Part shown: positions 9,130-16,698 of the stretch, piece by piece
How positions within the stretch are numbered: position 1 is the stretch's first letter
Layout of the letters: each line of letters starts with the position of its first letter
NCBI GenBank assembly: GCA_945788625.1
Contig: CALZMQ010000050.1
Location: 1-43,706, forward strand
DNA: 43,706 bases
Direction: 5' to 3'
From: an uncultured Woeseiaceae bacterium
GTDB taxonomy: Bacteria > Pseudomonadota > Gammaproteobacteria > Steroidobacterales > Woeseiaceae
Made by a program: the position numbers and the translations under genes
Notes under the pieces: model-generated
Seen by the model: only the letters and a program-made list of their open reading frames with translations
Databases searched by the model: none
What the model was told of the DNA's origin: nothing

Positions 9130-10131
9130 TTGAAGAATATCGAGGAATGGCAGGGTGTAGATCGAGCAGTTTTCGAGAACGAGATCTTTCCCGCAAACCG
9201 GCCTGCCGTTCTGAGAGGGCTGCTTCGACACTGGCCCTCAGTTGAGGCAGGCCGTGAATCGCAAACGAGTGCGGTCAACTACTTCAAGCAACTCGACACC
9301 GGGGGTACGGTCAATGCGATGGTCGGTCCACCACAGATAAACGGCCGCTTTTTCTACTCGGACGATTTTCAGGGATTCAATTTCGGGTCGGAGAACGTTT
9401 CGATCAGCACCGCACTGGACACCCTTTTGTCCCTGGCCGAGGACCCGCAACCGCCTGCCATTGCACTGCAGGCGATACACGTTCCGGACGTCATGCCGCC
9501 GTTCCTCGGAGGCAATACGATGCCGCTGCTTGACAGCGACATCGCGCCGCGGATCTGGATAAGTAATCGAGCGATGATCGCGGCCCATTTCGACAACAAT
9601 CACAACATTGCGGGCGTTGTCGCTGGCAGCAGGCGAATTACTGTATTTCCACCCGACCAGGTCGGCAACCTCTATATTGGACCGCTCTTGAGAACGCCGG
9701 GAGGCTCACCGATCAGCTGCGTCGATCTGCGTGAACCGGATCACAAGAGATTCCCGAGGTTCTGCGAGGCCCTCGAGTCAGCCCAGGAGGCCGTTCTCGA
9801 GCCGGGAGACGCCATCTATATTCCGATTCTATGGTGGCACGGCGTGGAATCGCTCGATCCACTGAACATCCTTGCCAATTACTGGTGGAACGACGCCATT
9901 TCGGCACCTCACAAGCCGTTCCTCAGCCTGGTTCACAGCATGGCGCTAATGTCCGGGCTGCCCGCCGAGCAGCGCGAAGCGTGGCGCGCGTTTTTCGATT
10001 ATTTCGCATTCCAGGCAGATGGCGACCCCGGAGCCCATTTGCCTTCTGACTTGCGAGACGTGATGGGCAAGCTATCTTCGGCGGATATCGATCAGGTCAT
10101 AGCCTTCATAGCGGAGCGCCTGAAGGGCTAG
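9130..10131 (+). CDS. Cupin-like (JmjC-type) domain protein
   Basis: The frame is open from GTG 9103, but TTG 9130 has a good ribosome site (AAAGGGGA, 9117-9124) and gives MKNIEEWQGV, so it is preferred. The protein belongs to the cupin_8/JmjC-type non-heme iron(II) and 2-oxoglutarate oxygenase-like family: the metal motif H-x-D sits in AAHFDNNHN, and the distal His in ILWWHGVESL. The FPPDQVGNLYIGP segment is characteristic of the members that accompany halogenase/SapC genes. It is a clear paralogue of the minus-strand gene at 11617-12645. It converges on the halogenase gene, and the two share the stop tetranucleotide CTAG at 10128-10131. The substrate is unknown; hydroxylation of a protein or small molecule is inference from the family. 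Confidence 0.85.
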   Translation: MKNIEEWQGVDRAVFENEIFPANRPAVLRGLLRHWPSVEAGRESQTSAVNYFKQLDTGGTVNAMVGPPQINGRFFYSDDFQGFNFGSENVSISTALDTLLSLAEDPQPPAIALQAIHVPDVMPPFLGGNTMPLLDSDIAPRIWISNRAMIAAHFDNNHNIAGVVAGSRRITVFPPDQVGNLYIGPLLRTPGGSPISCVDLREPDHKRFPRFCEALESAQEAVLEPGDAIYIPILWWHGVESLDPLNILANYWWNDAISAPHKPFLSLVHSMALMSGLPAEQREAWRAFFDYFAFQADGDPGAHLPSDLRDVMGKLSSADIDQVIAFIAERLKG

Positions 10132-11609
10132 GCCGGACAGTAACGGTCGATGAATTCCTGGTGCGTTGGTAGCTGCTTCAGCACATGGTCCACCTTCTGA
10201 GCTTGAATTTGCATAAACTGACGAAGCTCCTCATCACTCATCATGTCCACAATGGGGTGATAGCTCTTCGGTTCAATCCCCTGCCCCAGCATAACCTGGG
10301 TCCAGCTGTTCTCACGGAAGATGTCTGCCTCGGTCTCGAACACGCGACCGCTGCCACGAAACAGATCCAGGCGATGCTGCAGGCTGTCAGGAATTGCCAT
10401 GTCGCGACAGCGGCGCCAGAATTCGGAATCCGTTCGCTCTGTGACGTGGTAGTGCATGATGATGAAGTCACGGATATATCGGAACTCGGTGTCCATCTGG
10501 CTATTGAATTCCGCGCGATCCGACTCGACGATGCCGCCATAGGGGAACATCTGTAACAGCCGGATCACGCCTCGCTGGATCAGGTGAATGCTGGTGGATT
10601 CCAGTGGCTCGAGAAAGCCTGCCGCCAGGCCCAGGGCAACACAGTTTCGATTCCAGTGTTTCACCCTTTGTCCGGTTCGAAAGCGCAGCACCCTGGGTTC
10701 TGTGATGACCTCACCTTCGAGATTACCGAGCAGGGCATCCCGGGCTTCATCGTCACTCACAAATTCACTGCAATAGACCAGCCCATTGCCAACCCGGGTC
10801 TGCAACGGGATGCGCCACTGCCAGCCGCTCTCCCTGGCAATAGCGCGTGTATAAGGAATGGGCTCAGCAATCGCTCTGGTTTGAACCGCTATGGCACGGT
10901 CGCAGGGAAGCCAGTGAGTCCAATCTTCAAATTCGGTGCCAAGAGCCTTGTCCATCAGCAGGCTGACGAAACCACTGCAGTCGATAAACAGATCGCCTTT
11001 CACGACCTTTCCTGACTCCAGTACTACTTCAGAGATGTCACCCGATTCCGTCTGATGGACGTCGACTATTTTGCCTTCGACCCGGGTTACCCCGTCCTTT
11101 TCCGCCTGCTGACGCAGCAGCCCGGCATAGGCTGTGGCATCAAGATGGTATGCATAGCTCAGCGCATCCTGTTGCAGCAGACCAAATTTGCCTGCTCTCG
11201 CGGCCATCAGCTCCGGGGCGTAGCGACTATAGTCTTCGCCGAAACCAAGTGTCCTGGCTTTGAGCCAGAAGTGCTGAAACCCTGCCGCCCAGCAACCCTG
11301 GCCTGTGAAGCCAAAGGAATGAATATAGTCATGGCCGACAGACCGCCAGTTCTCGAAACTGATGCCCAGCTTGATGGTGCCTTGCACCCTGGCCAGGAAA
11401 TCCGCCTCATCAACCTTCAAAAGACGGTGCATCGTTCTAAAAGGGGGTATGGTCGCCTCTCCGACACCGACCGTGCCGATGGCATCAGACTCCACCAGCA
11501 CCACGTTCAGGTTGGCTCCGATCAGCCTGGCAACAGCGGCTGCCGCGGTCCAGCCCGCGGTACCTCCGCCTACAACAACAACATTTTGTACCTTTGCGCC
11601 TGACACCAC
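10128..11609 (-). CDS. Tryptophan-halogenase-family flavoprotein (copy B)
   Basis: The 493-residue protein has the FAD-binding Rossmann motif VVGGGTAGW (residues 12-20), the lysine equivalent to the catalytic Lys of PrnA (Lys80 in IKLGISFENW), the family signature WQWRIP at 263-268, and a Glu in GFLEPLES (Glu334) near the substrate pocket. These are the residues expected of an active flavin-dependent halogenase. It is the last gene of a four-gene minus operon (halogenase A, SapC, cupin, halogenase B) with gaps of 30, 20 and 7 bases. Members in such TonB-receptor/SapC settings are not proven to act on free tryptophan, so the substrate is left open. A flavin reductase would be needed in trans; one is encoded far away at 36.6 kb, with no evidence of a link. 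Confidence 0.9.
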   Translation of the reverse strand: MVSGAKVQNVVVVGGGTAGWTAAAAVARLIGANLNVVLVESDAIGTVGVGEATIPPFRTMHRLLKVDEADFLARVQGTIKLGISFENWRSVGHDYIHSFGFTGQGCWAAGFQHFWLKARTLGFGEDYSRYAPELMAARAGKFGLLQQDALSYAYHLDATAYAGLLRQQAEKDGVTRVEGKIVDVHQTESGDISEVVLESGKVVKGDLFIDCSGFVSLLMDKALGTEFEDWTHWLPCDRAIAVQTRAIAEPIPYTRAIARESGWQWRIPLQTRVGNGLVYCSEFVSDDEARDALLGNLEGEVITEPRVLRFRTGQRVKHWNRNCVALGLAAGFLEPLESTSIHLIQRGVIRLLQMFPYGGIVESDRAEFNSQMDTEFRYIRDFIIMHYHVTERTDSEFWRRCRDMAIPDSLQHRLDLFRGSGRVFETEADIFRENSWTQVMLGQGIEPKSYHPIVDMMSDEELRQFMQIQAQKVDHVLKQLPTHQEFIDRYCPA

Positions 11610-11616
11610 TTTCGCC

Positions 11617-12645
11617 CTACAACAGTTTGTCTCTCAACATCTTACGAATTTGCCGCGCCGTCTGCTCATCGATAGGGTTCAGCACACCACGCGCAGCTTC
11701 CGGAATGTGTTCAAATTTGTCCGGTTCAGGATTGAACACATAAAAATCAAACAACTCTCGCCACTGCTCCCTCTGTGCTTCGGGCAGATCTCGAAGACCC
11801 AATATCGCATGCTGCAACACGCTTAAAGGCGGCCCCATGTAGGAGGGTGAGCTGCGCCACCAGTAGTTCACCAGCACGTTAAAGGTATCCAGCGCTTCCA
11901 GGTGATGCCACCACATACTGGGAACGATAATGGCATCTCCCGGTTCCAGCACTGTCATCTGAGCGGTTTTGACGGCCTCCCGGAATTTCGGGAATCGCTC
12001 ATAATCAGGGGCATGAAAGTCCACGAGACTGATAGGTTGTCCCGCGGGTGTGAAGTCCAGCGGTCCAACATAAAGATTCGGTAACTGCTCCGGCGGAAAC
12101 AGGATCACTCGACGGTGCCCCGCGACCACGCAGGCAATATTGGAGGGAAAATCATAGTGGGCTGATACCCGACTCTGGTTGCCGATCCAGATGCTGACCA
12201 GCGGTTCGAGATGTCGAATCGGAAAATCGTTCTGTTCCCGGAATCCCGGCAACCAGTGATCAACGTTGGTTGAGCCGATATACAGCGACGGTGGTGAAGG
12301 CAGATCAATATTAGACCGGACCTGCTGCACGGCTTCCTTTAGCGCCATCCGCCGGTATTCAAAATTGAAGGCGGTCATGTCCCCGTTGTAGAAGATCCGG
12401 CCCGCTGCTTCGGGTGGCGCATAGAGGGCTGTGACCACCTTATTTGAGTCAAACCTCTGCAGGTAATCAATAATCTGGTCCGCTGACTCGCGGCCATGTT
12501 TGACGGCGGGCCAGTCCAGGGCCAACCCTCGCAAGACCAGCGGCTGATCCGACGCTAATAGTTCATCACTGAGATCCGCGACAGTGATGTCGTTTTTTTC
12601 TGCAATTGTCTGACTAATGTCATTCAGGACATGCTGGCCGGTCAT
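11617..12645 (-). CDS. Cupin-like (JmjC-type) domain protein, operon copy
   Basis: This 342-residue protein is a paralogue of the gene at 9130. It keeps the iron motif H-x-D in SAHYDFPSN and the second His in MWWHHLEALD, with the same FPPEQLPNLYVGP and NYWW segments. It lies 7 bases upstream of halogenase B and 20 bases after SapC, which places it firmly in the operon. A 2-oxoglutarate oxygenase-like activity is expected from the family, but the substrate is unknown. Having one copy inside the operon and one facing it suggests either duplication or two related oxidations of one substrate. Confidence 0.85.
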   Translation of the reverse strand: MTGQHVLNDISQTIAEKNDITVADLSDELLASDQPLVLRGLALDWPAVKHGRESADQIIDYLQRFDSNKVVTALYAPPEAAGRIFYNGDMTAFNFEYRRMALKEAVQQVRSNIDLPSPPSLYIGSTNVDHWLPGFREQNDFPIRHLEPLVSIWIGNQSRVSAHYDFPSNIACVVAGHRRVILFPPEQLPNLYVGPLDFTPAGQPISLVDFHAPDYERFPKFREAVKTAQMTVLEPGDAIIVPSMWWHHLEALDTFNVLVNYWWRSSPSYMGPPLSVLQHAILGLRDLPEAQREQWRELFDFYVFNPEPDKFEHIPEAARGVLNPIDEQTARQIRKMLRDKLL

Positions 12646-12665
12646 ATGTACACCTGGACCTCTCG

Positions 12666-13379
12666 CTACACTCGGAGCCGGTTTCGTCTTTCGATAATGT
12701 CACGCATCCGGGACATTGAGGCCACTGACATGAAAACAGGTTGCAGGTAGCCAGCCTGATTCAGCGACTCCAGTACGTCTCCCTCAAGCTGATAAAGCCG
12801 TTCCTCTGCAATGCAGTAAAAACCCTGCACACTCTTTTTGCTGCCATCATTAAAGGTAATATCCAGGGTGATCTGCTCCAACAGTTCGTGCCGAAGCAGG
12901 GTGTCAATAAATCCTTTGCTGTGTTGTAGTCCACGATGTAGCTTATCCAGCAGTGCAATCTTCTGATCAAGAAACTCTGTTGATCTACCCTCAATGTCAA
13001 ACAACGCTTCCCCCTCATCATGACTGACTCGCGGGTGATCGAGATTGAGCGAAACCACCGGGGTTGCATTGTCACCGTCTCCACCCGTGGCAATCAGAAA
13101 CGGCTGACGTTGTACCATGGCAGGAATATAGGATGCATCCCAGCCATTGTCCTGTAGAAACAGATTCTGATCCGCTTCAAAACCCATTACAGCAGCGGCA
13201 AAAAAACCACCGGTGTTCGGATCCTTGGTAAACAGGATGGGATAACAGCTCTGAATATCCCTGAACTCCATGGGGTAGGTCATCACGTACATGACTGCGT
13301 CACCCAGTGCCGCGCCGTAGCCTGTCTTGACCCGCACTTGTCGATGTTTTTCCTTGTCCAGAATCTCGTACTGACTCAT
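12666..13379 (-). CDS. SapC family protein
   Basis: The protein has 237 residues and lacks a signal peptide. It has the SapC-family layout: a conserved N-terminal half (YVMTYPMEFRDIQSCYPILF, then FFAAAVMGFEADQNLF, GWDASYIPAM and RQPFLI) and a C-terminal tail (SLNQAGYLQPVFMSVASMSR). SapC was named for a surface-array export protein of Campylobacter, but the proteobacterial genes found between halogenase and cupin genes have no proven role in S-layers. It is the second gene of the minus operon. Its base composition is visibly lower in G+C than that of genes after 16 kb (for example, 30 of 60 bases on 12841-12900). Confidence 0.85.
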   Translation of the reverse strand: MSQYEILDKEKHRQVRVKTGYGAALGDAVMYVMTYPMEFRDIQSCYPILFTKDPNTGGFFAAAVMGFEADQNLFLQDNGWDASYIPAMVQRQPFLIATGGDGDNATPVVSLNLDHPRVSHDEGEALFDIEGRSTEFLDQKIALLDKLHRGLQHSKGFIDTLLRHELLEQITLDITFNDGSKKSVQGFYCIAEERLYQLEGDVLESLNQAGYLQPVFMSVASMSRMRDIIERRNRLRV

Positions 13380-13409
13380 ATAAACACTCTACTCACACCT
13401 GCTGATTGG

Positions 13410-14978
13410 TTACAGCTTCTGAAACCCAAACTCTCTAACTTTGTTCAGAAGCTCTCTGTTGCCTGGCAAGGCCTGCTGCAACTGTGTTGCCCGAATAGCA
13501 TTCTTCTGGAATAGCTCTGATGCCTGATGCTGGCGCTGAACCTGTCGGTGGCTGCGGGTATGTCGGGGCACTGTTCTGAACCCCATGCCATACAGGATGT
13601 ACTGATAGCTCGCGGTGGGAAACAGGTCGTCGACCGCTTCTGCATCAGGATGCCAGGGACTTCGATAGCGCCACAACAAAAGCTTCTCGCTAAGCTTTTC
13701 CGGGATGGATGTGGCAGCGCGATTGTCCTGCCAATAGAGAGAGTCATCGCGCGCACTTAGTACATAGTGGAGTTTCAGGAATTCGATAATCTGATTCCAG
13801 TGTCGCCGGAATTTCCGGTTGTAACGTCTGGCGACAATGTCCATAACGTCTCGTGTCGGAGGCAGCTGGTCCGCAATCATCCCCGCGGCCAGTTCGATCA
13901 TCACGAGCGCTGATGCTTCAAGCGGTTCGACAAAGCCCGACGACATGCCAATAGCAACACAGTTCCTATGCCAGAATTCTTGTCGATGGCCGGGTTGATA
14001 CTGGATCTTCCGCGGCACAACGCTGGCCGCAGCCTTGTCTCCGGCAGTCTCTTTGATATAGGTCAGCAGCTGAGCGGCGGCCTCATCTTCCGAGATATGA
14101 GCACCTGAGTAGACGAGGCCAGTACCACGACGCGTCGGTAATCCTATATCCCAGATCCAGCCCGCAGTCTGAGCAGTCGACACCGTGCAGGACTGGATTG
14201 CCTGATCTTCTTCTGTGTATGGCACCTGTGCTGCCAGAGCGGTGTCGTTAAACAGATACTCCTGACATGACTGAAAAGGGATCTTGAAGTGCTCACCCAG
14301 GAGCAGGCTCTTCGTGCCGGTACAGTCGATAAACAGATCACCGGCTATTTCACCGGCACTGTCGGTTGTGACTGATTGGATGTCTCCGTTCTCGGCTGCA
14401 TTTATCTGCGACACATTCGCCTTGACGTGCTTTACACCCAGCTGCTCAGTGCAGTGCTGACGAAGCAGTTCAGCAAATTTCCCGGCGTCCAGGTGATAAG
14501 CATAGTTCACCACAAAGGCGTATTCCGGTGTCGTGATCTGCTTGGGGGCGAGGCCGTCGGCAAATAATGCAGTCTGGGGTGTCACAGCATCCGCAAATCG
14601 AGGCGCATCGGACAGCCCCAGCCAATGAGGCACGAGGTTGGTGTCAGCGTAGTCTGTGGGGACCGTAAATGGATGGCTGTAAGTATCTCCGTTGCCTGTA
14701 TGCCAGTTGCGGAAACAGGTGCCCTGTTTGAAACTGGCATCGCACTCCCGGAGGAAGTCAGTCTCAGACAGGCCGATGCGCTGAAGGGTCGCCCGCATGG
14801 ATGGCCAGGTGCCTTCACCCACGCCAATGGTCGGTACATCCGGTGATTCAATCAGCAACAGTTCGAACGGCTGCTGCGCTTGTGAGTCGATGCGATGTTC
14901 AGCTGCAATGACTCCAGCAGACAGCCAGCCAGCGCTGCCTCCACCCACTATGACTATTCTGGAAATCCTGTCTTTCAT
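13410..14978 (-). CDS. Tryptophan-halogenase-family flavoprotein (copy A)
   Basis: This 522-residue protein leads the minus operon. It has the FAD motif VIVGGGSAGWL at the N-terminus, a catalytic-type lysine (Lys84 in SFKQGTCFRNW) and the GFVEPLEASA segment. The signature normally written WxWxIP reads WIWDIGLP here, with Gly in place of the first Pro, so the substrate pocket may differ from copy B. The two copies share the fold but are clearly divergent in sequence, so they are not a recent duplication. About 130 bases upstream, on the opposite strand, is a decayed tail of a third family member. Function beyond flavin-dependent oxidation or halogenation is not known. Confidence 0.88.
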   Translation of the reverse strand: MKDRISRIVIVGGGSAGWLSAGVIAAEHRIDSQAQQPFELLLIESPDVPTIGVGEGTWPSMRATLQRIGLSETDFLRECDASFKQGTCFRNWHTGNGDTYSHPFTVPTDYADTNLVPHWLGLSDAPRFADAVTPQTALFADGLAPKQITTPEYAFVVNYAYHLDAGKFAELLRQHCTEQLGVKHVKANVSQINAAENGDIQSVTTDSAGEIAGDLFIDCTGTKSLLLGEHFKIPFQSCQEYLFNDTALAAQVPYTEEDQAIQSCTVSTAQTAGWIWDIGLPTRRGTGLVYSGAHISEDEAAAQLLTYIKETAGDKAAASVVPRKIQYQPGHRQEFWHRNCVAIGMSSGFVEPLEASALVMIELAAGMIADQLPPTRDVMDIVARRYNRKFRRHWNQIIEFLKLHYVLSARDDSLYWQDNRAATSIPEKLSEKLLLWRYRSPWHPDAEAVDDLFPTASYQYILYGMGFRTVPRHTRSHRQVQRQHQASELFQKNAIRATQLQQALPGNRELLNKVREFGFQKL

Positions 14979-15300
14979 ATTCCGCCTAGTATCCCACAGG
15001 TTCGCAGCATGATTGCACCCTGCAAAAAGAGAAGCCGCTTACAATGCTCAGCGTCGTTCGAGCAGGGAACACACGAATGCGCGCACGTCATAAGTTGTGG
15101 CTATCAATCGATTTTCTGAAGTTGCATTTTGTGCCTGGCAGATGCTCCGATTAGGACTACTGGATAGGCAATCGGCGGTGTGCGAGTATTCCTGAGAGTC
15201 TGCAAGAGCTGCTGGACATTCGAAAGTTCATCGCGGAGGACGTTGGTCAGCAACCCTCACACCGAGAGTTCGTTACAAATTTTTGCGCGGAGCCGAATTA
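14979..15300. other. 322-base region between halogenase A and GH16
   Basis: This region holds no intact gene. Its right part (15109-15300) is a degenerate halogenase C-terminus on the plus strand, described separately. The left 130 bases should contain the promoter for the minus operon and possibly one for the plus strand; TACAAT at 15040-15045 with TTGCAC at 15013-15018 has a 21-base spacer, too long to be convincing. I see no hairpin or operator there. Confidence 0.5.
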
Positions 15301-15301
15301 A
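15109..15301 (+). pseudogene. Decayed C-terminal tail of a tryptophan-halogenase gene
   Basis: Two plus-strand frames carry parts of a halogenase end. Frame one (15109 onward) reads RFSEVAFCAWQMLRLGLL, resembling the FRENSWTQVMLGQGI region of copy B. After a frameshift, the frame from about 15185 reads SIPESLQELLDIRKF and closes QQPSHREFVTNFCAEPN, matching the copy-B end QLPTHQEFIDRYCPA. Its TAA (15299-15301) overlaps the GH16 start ATG as TAATG, so the lost gene was probably translationally coupled to GH16. No start and no catalytic region remain. The match is by eye only. Confidence 0.65.
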
Positions 15302-16665
15302 TGAAGAAGACGACATCCCTCTTGTCCTGCACAGTGCTAGTACTGAGTGTGGTTAGCTGCGACACGGAACGATCTCTACCCACAGCTGATCTCGAAACTC
15401 CAGATGTCAGTACGACGGATCTCATATGGGCGGTCAATGTCGGTGGACCGGCCTTCGAGGGCATCGACGGCACAGCGTACGTCGCCGAAGAATCGGTGAC
15501 GGGTGGCGCGGTCGGCCAAATGGACGTCGTTAAGGGCTCTCAGGACGCCTTTCTTTACAAGAGCTATCGCGAAGGCGACATCAAGGTCGCTCATCCTGTC
15601 GACAATGGTACCTACGACATCACGTTTCATTTCGCGGAACCCAAAGACCACGACGCCCGTGAGCGTGTTTTCGATGCGTTCGCCGAAGACGAGCAGGTCA
15701 TCGACGATCTCGATATCATGCTTTTCAGGGACGGCAAGGTCATTTCTGCGCTGACCGTGACCGCGCCCAATGTTGTTGTCGCCGATGGCGAGCTCAATAT
15801 CCGTTTCGAGGCTTCGGCGGACCAACCGACACTGAGCGCGCTGGTCGTCCGCAACAAGAAACGCCCAGCGTTGCCCTGGAAGCTGGTGTGGAGCGACGAG
15901 TTCGACGGCGACGCCCTCGATGCTGACAAATGGAGTCCCAACGTCTGGCCGCCACGAAAGGTCAACGACGAGGACCAGGCGTATACAGCGCGAGAAAAAA
16001 ACCTGCGCATCGAGGATGGCAATCTCGTGATCGAAGCGCACAAGGAAGACTATGACGGTGCAAGCTACACGTCCGGGCGTGTGCATTCGGACGGCAACGG
16101 CGATTTCCTGTACGGCCGTTTCGAAGTACGCGCCAGGTTACCGGCGGGTCAAGGCAGCTGGCCCGCAATCTGGATGTTGCCGAGCGATCCGTACCGTTAT
16201 TCCACGACCTGTGAAGAAGGGGAGGACTGGCAAGGCAGCAGTACTTGCGATGCGTGGCCCAATTCGGGCGAGATCGACATTATGGAGCACGTCGGCTACC
16301 AGATGGGCCACATTCACGGCACGGTGCACAACGAGGCGTACTACTGGCTCAAGTGGGAACAACGCAAAGGCCGCATCCTTATCGATGACGTGGATGAGAA
16401 CTTTCACGTCTACGCACTGGAATGGACACCTGACAGAATCGATGCGTTCGTGAACGACTCGCATTACTTCACGTACGTCAACGAGAACAGCGGTTGGCGT
16501 GTGTGGCCCTACGATCAGCCGTTTCATTTGATTCTGAATATCGCCGTCGGCGGCGCCTGGGGTCGCGCAGGTGGGCCCATTGATGACGAAATTTTCCCGT
16601 TGCAAATGCTCATTGACTACGTCCGGGTTTACGAGCTTGCGGCAGCCGGCGAGTCCGTGGAGTAA
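15301..16665 (+). CDS. Malectin-GH16 beta-glucanase lipoprotein (laminarinase-like)
   Basis: The start is ATG 15301, with GGAG eight bases before it; the frame extends to TTG 15283 but that start lacks support. A lipobox (LSVVSC, about residues 15-20) predicts an envelope lipoprotein. Residues ~40-185 form a malectin-like carbohydrate-binding domain (WAVNVGGPAF, YDITFHFAEP, LSALVV). Residues ~195-450 form a GH16 domain with WSDEFDGD, the retaining catalytic motif GEIDIMEH (nucleophile Glu324, Asp326, acid/base Glu329), GTVHN, and the closing IAVGGAWGRAGG and DYVRVYE. It should cut beta-1,3- or mixed-linkage glucans such as laminarin. It sits beside the halogenase/SapC/cupin genes and less than 50 bases before the dehydratase-like gene on the same strand. 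Confidence 0.92.
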   Translation: MKKTTSLLSCTVLVLSVVSCDTERSLPTADLETPDVSTTDLIWAVNVGGPAFEGIDGTAYVAEESVTGGAVGQMDVVKGSQDAFLYKSYREGDIKVAHPVDNGTYDITFHFAEPKDHDARERVFDAFAEDEQVIDDLDIMLFRDGKVISALTVTAPNVVVADGELNIRFEASADQPTLSALVVRNKKRPALPWKLVWSDEFDGDALDADKWSPNVWPPRKVNDEDQAYTAREKNLRIEDGNLVIEAHKEDYDGASYTSGRVHSDGNGDFLYGRFEVRARLPAGQGSWPAIWMLPSDPYRYSTTCEEGEDWQGSSTCDAWPNSGEIDIMEHVGYQMGHIHGTVHNEAYYWLKWEQRKGRILIDDVDENFHVYALEWTPDRIDAFVNDSHYFTYVNENSGWRVWPYDQPFHLILNIAVGGAWGRAGGPIDDEIFPLQMLIDYVRVYELAAAGESVE

Positions 16666-16698
16666 ACTGTTCCCGGGAATTTGCACGAGGCCCGGGTA

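Noticed and set aside
9103..15000. Halogenated natural-product gene cluster
   Set aside because: No NRPS, PKS, terpene or tailoring genes are present; the SapC and cupin neighbours fit the TonB-receptor-linked module instead.
15283..15300. TTG 15283 as the GH16 start
   Set aside because: ATG 15301 has GGAG at proper spacing and directly begins a typical lipoprotein signal (MKKTTSLLS).
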